A DNA stretch of 54,856 nucleotides, taken from positions 1 through 54,856 of the forward strand of contig JAGBBV010000038.1 in NCBI GenBank assembly GCA_017938315.1, given 5' to 3'. A program made the translations under genes and the position numbers. The stretch's first letter is position 1. Each line of letters starts with the position of its first letter. This DNA comes from Lachnospiraceae bacterium (GTDB taxonomy: Bacteria; Bacillota; Clostridia; Lachnospirales; Lachnospiraceae). This document shows, piece after piece, positions 7,945-14,769 of this stretch. Below the pieces are notes generated by a model. It was not told where the DNA came from, made no database searches, and was given only the letters and a program-made list of their open reading frames with translations.

Positions 7945-9102
7945 ATGAAAATCACAGAGGATATTAAATATATTGGTGTAAATGATCATGAAATTGATAT
8001 GTTTGAAGGGATGTATCAGGTGCCGGGCGGTATGGCATACAATTCTTATATGATTGTAGATGAAAAAATAGCCATAATGGATACGGTTGATGAGAACTTT
8101 ACGTGTGAATGGTTGGCTAATATAGAAAAAATATTGGGAAACAGAAACCCCGATTATTTAATTGTACATCATATGGAGCCGGATCATTCGGCAAATATTG
8201 TCAATTTACAAAAGAAGTATCCGGAAATCGTAATTGTTGCATCAGAAAAGGCATTTGTAATGATGAATCACTTTTTCGGAAGTGACTTTACAGAAAAAAG
8301 AATCGCCGTTTCGGATGGGGATATGCTTTCCCTTGGCAAACATAAATTGGTGTTTGCATCGGCACTTATGGTACATTGGCCGGAAGTGATTGTAACTTAT
8401 GACAGCACTGACAAGGTCTTATTTTCAGCCGATGGGTTTGGTAAATTTGGTGCACTTAACGTAGAAGAGGAATGGAAATCGGAGGCAAGGCGCTATTATT
8501 TCGGTATTGTAGGGAAATATGGTATTTCTGTACAAAAGCTGTTAGCAAAACTGAAAGCATGGGACATTCAAACGATTTGTCCGTTACACGGGCCGGTTTT
8601 GTCAGAAAATGTGAACTACTATATTGATTTATACGATATATGGTCAAGGTATCAGCCGGAAGAAGAAGGGGTTCTCATTGCCTATACTTCTATTTACGGA
8701 AATACAAAAAAGGCAGCCACATATCTTGCAGAAAGATTAAAAGAAAAAGGTTGCGCTAAGGTAGTGATGCGGGATTTATCGAGATGTGATATTTCAGAGA
8801 CAGTTGCTGAAGCTTTCCGATATAGTAAATTAGTGCTGGCAACCACGACCTATAATACTATGATTTTTCCTTTTATGCGGGAGTTTATCAGTTGGCTTAC
8901 AGAAAGAAATTTTTGTAACAGAATGGTTGGATTTATTGAAAACGGAAGCTGGATGCCCACTGCTGCTAAGCATATGCAGGAAATGTTTCAAAACAGTAAG
9001 GAAATCATTTTTGCAGAGCCATTTGTGAAACTGATGTCAGCGCTTAATAAAGAAAGCTGTGAACAGATTGAACAACTTGCAGAAGAACTGTGTAAAAAAT
9101 AA
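7945..9102 (+). CDS. fprA: flavodiiron protein (FprA-type O2/NO reductase)
   Basis: A 385-residue A-type flavoprotein. The N-terminal metallo-beta-lactamase-like domain has the di-iron motif H76-x-E78-x-D80-H81, with later ligands in MVHWPEV, SADGFG and CPLHGPV. A C-terminal flavodoxin domain starts near residue 247 (YTSIYGNTKKAA) and binds FMN. The family reduces O2 to water, and sometimes NO, in the cytosol of anaerobes. The rubredoxin gene that follows 15 bases later is the expected electron donor. A strong AAGAAGGGGGA site precedes ATG 7945. No obvious strong promoter was seen in the 100 bases after the upstream terminator. Confidence 0.93.
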   Translation: MKITEDIKYIGVNDHEIDMFEGMYQVPGGMAYNSYMIVDEKIAIMDTVDENFTCEWLANIEKILGNRNPDYLIVHHMEPDHSANIVNLQKKYPEIVIVASEKAFVMMNHFFGSDFTEKRIAVSDGDMLSLGKHKLVFASALMVHWPEVIVTYDSTDKVLFSADGFGKFGALNVEEEWKSEARRYYFGIVGKYGISVQKLLAKLKAWDIQTICPLHGPVLSENVNYYIDLYDIWSRYQPEEEGVLIAYTSIYGNTKKAATYLAERLKEKGCAKVVMRDLSRCDISETVAEAFRYSKLVLATTTYNTMIFPFMREFISWLTERNFCNRMVGFIENGSWMPTAAKHMQEMFQNSKEIIFAEPFVKLMSALNKESCEQIEQLAEELCKK

Positions 9103-9117
9103 TAGGAGGTAATCAAT

Positions 9118-9279
9118 ATGAAATATGTATGTGACGTTTGTGGATGGATTTACGATGAGGAGGCAGGTTATGCAGATATGGATATTGCTCCGGGCACAAA
9201 GTTTGAAGATCTTCCGGAGGATTTCGCCTGTCCTTTATGCTATGTAGGAAAAGAGTTTTTCAGCGAGGTGAGTAAATAG
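9118..9279 (+). CDS. rubredoxin
   Basis: A complete 53-residue rubredoxin. Cys5 and Cys8 (CDVCGWIYD) and Cys38 and Cys41 (CPLCYVGK) bind one iron, and the conserved aromatic core (Y3, W10, Y12, F29, F36) is present. It carries single electrons, here most likely to the flavodiiron protein encoded upstream. An AGGAGG site precedes ATG 9118. The stop overlaps the next GTG start by one base, so translation is coupled with the oxidoreductase subunit. Confidence 0.95.
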   Translation: MKYVCDVCGWIYDEEAGYADMDIAPGTKFEDLPEDFACPLCYVGKEFFSEVSK

Positions 9280-10394
9280 TGGAACAACCATATGGCACAA
9301 AAGGCTTGATAGAAAGCCTTGCATCGGGAAAAGAATATTATGAAATCAGACTGGAGAGTATCGGCGGTCTGGGTGCAAATCTGTGCGGCAAGATGCTGGG
9401 AGAATTAGGCGTAAAATATTTGGATGTGAACAGTAGCAACTTTTCCAGCTATGGATCAGAAAAGACAGGGACACCGGTAAAGGGATTTGTCCGGTATTGT
9501 AAGAAAGAAAAGGAAATTAGGGTTCATTCGCCCGTAACAGAGCCGGATTTATTGGTGGTATTCCATCAGGCGCTTATCAACGATGAATCTGTATGGAAAG
9601 GCTGCACGGCAGATACGGCAGTTATTATTGGACTGGAAGCAGGACAGAAACTTCCGAATATGCCAATGGAGGCAAAAAAATGTTTGTTTTTCGGGCTGGA
9701 AGCACAAAAAATTGCCATGGAAACACATTCCAGAATTAACGTAGTGATGCTTGGAGCGTCCTTAAGACTCATGGGTTTAGAGGATATTTCGGCAGGAGAA
9801 CAGATATGTAAGGAAACATTGGGAAAGAAATACCCCGATGCCTTAAAGGCAAATCTGGAGGGTATGAAAAGAGGGTTTGAGGAAGTAGAAAAAATAGAAT
9901 TCTCATTTTCTGAAGATAAAGACGTGGAAGAACGTGCACAGCAGAAAGGACAAACAAGATGGGGATATGCAAATGCACCTATTGGTGGAATTAATCCTAA
10001 CTTTGGAAACACCGTGGTGTCAGATTTATCCCCCTCAAGGCAAGGTTATATTCCCATTTTTATCAAGGAAAGATGCATCAATTGTGGTCTTTGTCATTCT
10101 ACATGTCCTGATATGGTCTTTCAGTTTGCAAAGGGAGAGTACAAAGGCAGAGAAATGATGGTAAATCAGGGGCTTGACTATTACCACTGTAAGGGATGTC
10201 TTAGGTGTGTGGATGTCTGTCCTGTAAATGCACTGGTAAGGGGATTAGAAGCAGAGCATCCGGAAAAAGACTACTTTATTCCAAATCAGGAGCTTTTGCG
10301 CAAACCTGATTATTATGAAGAAGCCGGAGCTGACGGTTACATTACGTCAGAATCTTATTTGACGGAGAAACGGATGGAAGGAGGAGAAGTATAA
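9279..10394 (+). CDS. 2-oxoacid:ferredoxin oxidoreductase, fused gamma-delta subunit
   Basis: A 371-residue fusion. Residues 1-200 match the gamma domain (GGLGANLCGKMLGELG, SSYGSEKTGTPVKGFVR, DLLVVFHQAL). The C-terminal part is a two-cluster ferredoxin (delta) domain with C266xxC269xxC272xxxC276P and C304xxC307xxC310xxxC314P, which would carry two [4Fe-4S] clusters. It accepts electrons released when the partner alpha-beta polypeptide oxidatively decarboxylates a 2-oxoacid. Start GTG 9279 overlaps the rubredoxin stop, and its own stop overlaps the next ATG. The keto-acid (pyruvate, branched-chain, aryl or 2-oxoglutarate) cannot be decided by eye. Confidence 0.88.
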   Translation: MEQPYGTKGLIESLASGKEYYEIRLESIGGLGANLCGKMLGELGVKYLDVNSSNFSSYGSEKTGTPVKGFVRYCKKEKEIRVHSPVTEPDLLVVFHQALINDESVWKGCTADTAVIIGLEAGQKLPNMPMEAKKCLFFGLEAQKIAMETHSRINVVMLGASLRLMGLEDISAGEQICKETLGKKYPDALKANLEGMKRGFEEVEKIEFSFSEDKDVEERAQQKGQTRWGYANAPIGGINPNFGNTVVSDLSPSRQGYIPIFIKERCINCGLCHSTCPDMVFQFAKGEYKGREMMVNQGLDYYHCKGCLRCVDVCPVNALVRGLEAEHPEKDYFIPNQELLRKPDYYEEAGADGYITSESYLTEKRMEGGEV

Positions 10395-12571
10395 TGAAAA
10401 AACAGGTTATGGAATATGCATCCGGCAATGAAATGGCAGCCATTGCCATTAAGCAAATCGGATATGATCTGATGGGATATTATCCCATTACTCCTTCCAC
10501 GCAAATTGCAGAAAACTTAGATATTATGCGCGCTAACGGAGAAACAGATTTAGTAATGGTAGCGGCAGAGGGAGAACATAGTGCTGCCGGTATTTGCTAC
10601 GGTGCTTCTGTTGCCGGAGGACGTGTGGTAAATGCAACCAGTGCCAATGGACTTTTATATGCCATAGAACAGTTTCCGGTGCAGTCCGGCACGCGTTATC
10701 CCATGGTTATGAATGTGGTGTGCAGAACTGTCTCAGGACCCTTATCCATTAAAGGTGACCATAGTGATATTATGTATTTGCTAAACGCAGGCTGGCCGAT
10801 TTTGTTTGCAAGCACTGTACAACAGGTATATGATTTTAACATTATTGCACTAAAGTTGGCAGAAATGGTACGGCTTCCGGTAGTGGTGGCTTATGACGGC
10901 TTTTTTACCAGCCATCAAAAAGGAAGGTGTATGCGGTTTGAAGAAGATGAAACGGTTAGGGAGTATGTTGGCAAAAAGCAGGAAGAATATCCATTTTTAG
11001 ACTTAGAGCATCCCATTACCGTGGGCTCTTATATGAATGAGCCGGATTTGATTAACAACAGATATCAGCTTCATATGGCAATGGAAAAAGTGACCCATGT
11101 ATTGCCGGAATTATTTGCTTCCTATAAGGAACTTTCCGGAAGAGAATATGGAATGATAGAGGGAATAGGCTGTGAAGATGCAGAAAATTTGTTGGTGTTA
11201 TTAGGTTCCTCTTACGATACCACAATAGATGCAGTAGAGGAAATGCGTAAAAAAGGAAAGAAGGTAGGTGCGGCTACCGTTCATGTGCTTCGACCTTTTC
11301 CCGGAAAGGAGCTATATGGTCTGCTTCGTCATGCAGATAACATTTTAGTGGCAGACAGACAGGACAGTTATGGTGCAGGAGGCGGAAATCTATCCCTGGA
11401 AGTACGGGCAGCTATGCAGAAGTTCGGCAGCCGTGCCAAAATCAAAAGTTTAATTTATGGTTTGGGTGGTAAGGATTTCTTTAAAGAAGATGCAAAAGCT
11501 ATGCTTGCATGGGCAGAAGATCCGGCAAAACCGGATTTTGCATATTATGGTGTGGAACCGGGAGAAGATGAGGGGACAACAGATACGCCATTGTTTGCGC
11601 CGATTACAAGGGATATGACCAAAATCGGCGCGGGAAATAATTTAAATGCAGTGACTGCTATGCCGGGGCGCATTGCACCGGGACATGGGGCCTGTCCGGG
11701 CTGCGGAATTCCGGTGAATTTAAATTTACTTCTTAGAGGAATTGAAGATCCGGTAGTGTTTCTGTTTCAAACAGGCTGCGGTATGATTGTCACCACAGCC
11801 TATCCAAAAACAAGTTTTAAAGTGCCCTATCTGCATAACTTGTTTCAAAATGGGGCTGCAACACTTAGTGGTGTGGCAGAAATTTGTTACCGAAAACAGC
11901 AAAAAGGGGAAATCCCGCCCGGAGACATTATTTTTGTAATGGTCAGTGGCGATGGCGGTATGGATATCGGCATGGGTTCCGCACTGGGAACAGCACTGCG
12001 GGGACACAGATTGCTTATTTTTGAGTATGACAACGGCGGTTACATGAATACAGGATATCAGCTTTCTTATTCCACACCTATGGGTGCTAGAAGTTCCACA
12101 TCACATGTGGGAAAAGAACAGTACGGAAAGACCTTTTTTCATAAAGATATGCCTAAAATTATGGCAGCAACAGGAATCCCTTATGTGGCTACCGTGGCAG
12201 AGTCAAACCCTACAGATTTCCTAAAGAAAGCCTCTAAGGCGGCACATTATGCAAAGACCACGGGAACTGCTTATGTAAAAGCAATTTCTGCTTGCCCCTT
12301 AAACTGGAATGATAAGCCGGCTACAGAACGAAGGGTTATCGGTGCTGCGGTTGACAGCTGTTATTTCCCTTTGTATGAAATCGAGCAGGGTGTGACAAAA
12401 CTTTCCTATGATCCGGAAAAGACTGGCAAGAAAATTCCGGTGATTGATTTCCTGTCCATGATGGGAAGAACAAGGCATTTGCAAAAAGAAGAGTATAAAG
12501 AGGTAGTAGAACGCATTCAGAAGGAAGTGGATGCAAGATTTTATGAGCTAAAAAGCAGGGCACAGGAGTAA
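10394..12571 (+). CDS. 2-oxoacid:ferredoxin oxidoreductase, fused alpha-beta subunit
   Basis: A 725-residue fusion. The alpha part has the signature YYPITPSTQIAENL near the N terminus and a transketolase-C-like segment ending near residue 390. The beta part begins around HGACPGCG, which supplies cysteines for a cluster near the thiamine site, and contains the thiamine-diphosphate/Mg motif SGDGGMDIG (residues 518-526). With the gamma-delta partner this is a complete CoA-dependent 2-oxoacid oxidoreductase in two chains. It is the last gene of the flavodiiron-rubredoxin operon, before a strong terminator. Keto-acid oxidation may therefore be wired to O2 or NO removal; this is inference from gene order. 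Confidence 0.88.
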   Translation: MKKQVMEYASGNEMAAIAIKQIGYDLMGYYPITPSTQIAENLDIMRANGETDLVMVAAEGEHSAAGICYGASVAGGRVVNATSANGLLYAIEQFPVQSGTRYPMVMNVVCRTVSGPLSIKGDHSDIMYLLNAGWPILFASTVQQVYDFNIIALKLAEMVRLPVVVAYDGFFTSHQKGRCMRFEEDETVREYVGKKQEEYPFLDLEHPITVGSYMNEPDLINNRYQLHMAMEKVTHVLPELFASYKELSGREYGMIEGIGCEDAENLLVLLGSSYDTTIDAVEEMRKKGKKVGAATVHVLRPFPGKELYGLLRHADNILVADRQDSYGAGGGNLSLEVRAAMQKFGSRAKIKSLIYGLGGKDFFKEDAKAMLAWAEDPAKPDFAYYGVEPGEDEGTTDTPLFAPITRDMTKIGAGNNLNAVTAMPGRIAPGHGACPGCGIPVNLNLLLRGIEDPVVFLFQTGCGMIVTTAYPKTSFKVPYLHNLFQNGAATLSGVAEICYRKQQKGEIPPGDIIFVMVSGDGGMDIGMGSALGTALRGHRLLIFEYDNGGYMNTGYQLSYSTPMGARSSTSHVGKEQYGKTFFHKDMPKIMAATGIPYVATVAESNPTDFLKKASKAAHYAKTTGTAYVKAISACPLNWNDKPATERRVIGAAVDSCYFPLYEIEQGVTKLSYDPEKTGKKIPVIDFLSMMGRTRHLQKEEYKEVVERIQKEVDARFYELKSRAQE

Positions 12572-12601
12572 TATTTTAAAATGTGCCAACGCTACAGGTA
12601 T

Positions 12602-12661
12602 GAAGTCCCCCCTTTTCGTTAGACAAATGATCGTCTAATGAAAGGGGGACTTCTTTTTTTT
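12602..12661 (+). terminator. strong intrinsic terminator
   Basis: GAAGTCCCCC with TTAGAC on the left arm (12602-12624) pairs with GTCTAATG and GGGGGACTTC on the right (12633-12653), and eight T residues follow. It closes the flavodiiron operon. Confidence 0.92.
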
Positions 12662-12712
12662 GTTCATGGTAAGAAAGAAATACTCAGGCAGAGAAAATGT
12701 TAAAAAAAGTTG

Positions 12713-12741
12713 TTGACAATTTATAACCGGAGTAGTATTAT
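12713..12741 (+). promoter_or_regulatory. sigma-A-type promoter
   Basis: A perfect -35 box TTGACA (12713-12718) and a -10 box TATTAT (12736-12741) are 17 bases apart. This is the strongest consensus promoter in the window and drives the aldolase-like gene. Confidence 0.85.
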
Positions 12742-12758
12742 CATAAATGTACTTTAGG

Positions 12759-12783
12759 GCTTTAAAGTGTAACGGTTTAAAGC
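12759..12783 (+). promoter_or_regulatory. inverted repeat in aldolase leader
   Basis: GCTTTAAA (12759-12766) and TTTAAAGC (12776-12783) form a perfect eight-base inverted repeat with a nine-base spacer, about 18 bases after the -10 box. It could be a repressor operator or an RNA stem in the 5' leader; no T-run follows, so it is not a terminator. Confidence 0.55.
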
Positions 12784-12808
12784 GACAAATATAACTTCGG
12801 AGGATGAC

Positions 12809-13789
12809 ATGAAAAGAGATAACGGTAATTTAATTGCATTCAGACCAGACATTAAAGTGGTAGATTGTACGCTTCGTGATGGTGGACTCGTTAATAACTT
12901 TGAATTTACGGACGAATTTGTAAAGGACTTGTATCGCACCAATATTAAAGCCGGTGTTGATTATATGGAATTCGGATATAAAGCATCCAAAGAGATTTTT
13001 AATAAAGAAGATTACGGTAAGTGGAAATTTTGCGAGGAAGAAGATATCCGTGCAGTTGTAGGGAATAATGACTTCGATTTAAAGATTTCTGTTATGGCGG
13101 ATGTGGGCAGAACCGATTTTAAAAATGACATCTTAAAGAAACAGGACAGTGTCATTGATATGATCCGTACAGCTACATACATTCATCAGATTCCTGCAGC
13201 CATTGAAATGATTCAGGATGCACATGAAAAAGGATATGAGACTACAGTAAATATCATGGCAATCTCCAAGGTCCGTGAAGAAGAGTTAGATAACGGACTT
13301 GAGATTCTTGCAGAATGTGATGTAGATGTGATTTATCTGGTAGATAGTTTTGGTGCTTTTTATCCGGAGCAGATGCGCAGATTAACCGATAAATATATGA
13401 ACATTGCGGAAAAGCATAATAAGAAAATCGGTATTCATGCACATAATAATCAGCAGCTTGCTTTTGCCAATACCATTGAAGCACTCAGCAACGGAGCAAG
13501 TCTTCTTGATGCAACTGTAAGCGGAATGGGACGTGGTGCAGGGAATTGTTATATGGAATCTTTGCTTGCTTTCCTCAGAAATCCAAGATATAATCTGGTG
13601 CCTGTTATGGATTTTGTGCAGAAGTACATTCAGGCAGAAAAAGAGAAAGGAAATATTTGGGGATATGATATTCCTTACCTTTTGACAGGAATTATGAATT
13701 CCCATCCGTCTTCCGCAATTAGATTCATGGGAGATGCCAGATGCGATTACGCAAGATTTTATCAGGAACTTCTTGATAATATGGAATAA
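12809..13789 (+). CDS. DRE-TIM metallolyase (aldolase-like, HMGL family)
   Basis: A 326-residue TIM-barrel protein with the family signature VVDCTLRDGG near residue 20 (the catalytic Arg-Asp pair) and the metal-binding GIHAHNN motif near residue 210. Relatives include 4-hydroxy-2-oxovalerate aldolase, HMG-CoA lyase and the isopropylmalate/homocitrate synthase barrels, all using a divalent metal to make or break a carbon-carbon bond. The protein lacks the regulatory C-terminal domain of the synthases, so an aldolase or lyase is more likely; the substrate is not clear. It stands alone between its own strong promoter and a terminator. GGAGG precedes ATG 12809. Confidence 0.78.
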   Translation: MKRDNGNLIAFRPDIKVVDCTLRDGGLVNNFEFTDEFVKDLYRTNIKAGVDYMEFGYKASKEIFNKEDYGKWKFCEEEDIRAVVGNNDFDLKISVMADVGRTDFKNDILKKQDSVIDMIRTATYIHQIPAAIEMIQDAHEKGYETTVNIMAISKVREEELDNGLEILAECDVDVIYLVDSFGAFYPEQMRRLTDKYMNIAEKHNKKIGIHAHNNQQLAFANTIEALSNGASLLDATVSGMGRGAGNCYMESLLAFLRNPRYNLVPVMDFVQKYIQAEKEKGNIWGYDIPYLLTGIMNSHPSSAIRFMGDARCDYARFYQELLDNME

Positions 13790-13797
13790 AACAAAGT

Positions 13798-13829
13798 GGA
13801 CCGTAACAATTTGTTATGGTCCTTTTATC
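13798..13829 (+). terminator. intrinsic terminator
   Basis: GGACCGTAAC (13798-13807) pairs with GTTATGGTCC (13813-13822) with one G-T pair, followed by TTTTATCTT. It ends the aldolase transcript. Confidence 0.85.
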
Positions 13830-13857
13830 TTGAAAATATAGATAAAACAAGTATAAT
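13830..13857 (+). promoter_or_regulatory. promoter for patatin/TPR operon
   Basis: TTGAAA (13830-13835) and TATAAT (13852-13857) are 16 bases apart, directly after the preceding terminator. The start codon lies 42 bases downstream. Confidence 0.75.
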
Positions 13858-13899
13858 ATTCTATAGAGCAAAATAAGAGAAACCTGAGGGAAAATACAG

Positions 13900-14754
13900 A
13901 TGAAAAAAATCGGAATTGTTTTGGAAGGCGGCGCCATGCGCAGTGTCTTTGAGGCAGGAATATTGGATTATTTTTTGGAAAAAGAGATTATAATTCCAAA
14001 TGTGATAGCAGTATCGGCAGGAGCTTATGCAGGGATGAATTATGTATCCCGCCAAAAAGGAAGATTGATAGATGCAGTGATTAAGCCGCTTGAAAAAGTA
14101 AAATATATGGGATTTGGTACTTTCTTTAGAACTGGTTCCTTTTTTGACATGGATTACTTGTTTGATATTGTGCCGAAAGAACAGGCACCTTTTGACTTTG
14201 ATACCTTTCGTAATTCACCGATACGGTTTATGATGAGTACCACGGACTGTGTGACGGGCGAATGTGTTTATCACGAAGATTTTAAGTCACAGGAGCATTT
14301 TTGGAATCTCTGTAAAGCGGCCAATTCCATGCCTTTTATTTCTAAAATAACACATTTGGACGGAAGAGTGTGGTTAGATGGCGGTGTTTCGGATGCCATT
14401 CCGGTTGATAAGGCATTAGAAGAAAACTTTGAAAAAATGATAGTGGTACTTACAAGAAAGAGTGATTATCGTAAGAAATACAGACGTTTTTATATGATGA
14501 TGCTAAGACTTGTATATCGTAAATATCCGGAATTGATTAAAATTGTAGAAAAAAGATCGGATAAGTATAACGAAAGTCTTGATAAATTGAAGCAGTTAGA
14601 AGAAGAGGGCAAGGCTTTTGTGATAAGACCTACAAAAATGGCGATAAAAAATCAGGAATCTGACATTGCAACCTTGATGAAATACTATGAACATGGTTAT
14701 GAAATTGCAAAGGAAAGAGAAGGGGAGATACGCAAGTTTCTGTATGAAGAATAA
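13900..14754 (+). CDS. patatin-like phospholipase
   Basis: A 284-residue patatin-fold hydrolase. The oxyanion-hole loop is LEGGAMRS (residues about 8-15), the nucleophile is S39 in AVSAGA (the usual first Gly of GxSxG is Ala), and the catalytic Asp is D160 in LDGGVSDAIP. It would hydrolyse acyl esters of lipids in the cytosol or at the membrane; there is no signal peptide. GAGGG precedes ATG 13900. The TPR/DUF4037/DUF4125 gene begins 15 bases after its stop, so the two are co-transcribed. It resembles housekeeping YjjU-type proteins more than a known toxin; function is unproven. Confidence 0.85.
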   Translation: MKKIGIVLEGGAMRSVFEAGILDYFLEKEIIIPNVIAVSAGAYAGMNYVSRQKGRLIDAVIKPLEKVKYMGFGTFFRTGSFFDMDYLFDIVPKEQAPFDFDTFRNSPIRFMMSTTDCVTGECVYHEDFKSQEHFWNLCKAANSMPFISKITHLDGRVWLDGGVSDAIPVDKALEENFEKMIVVLTRKSDYRKKYRRFYMMMLRLVYRKYPELIKIVEKRSDKYNESLDKLKQLEEEGKAFVIRPTKMAIKNQESDIATLMKYYEHGYEIAKEREGEIRKFLYEE

Positions 14755-14769
14755 TAAGGAGGCGTATAC

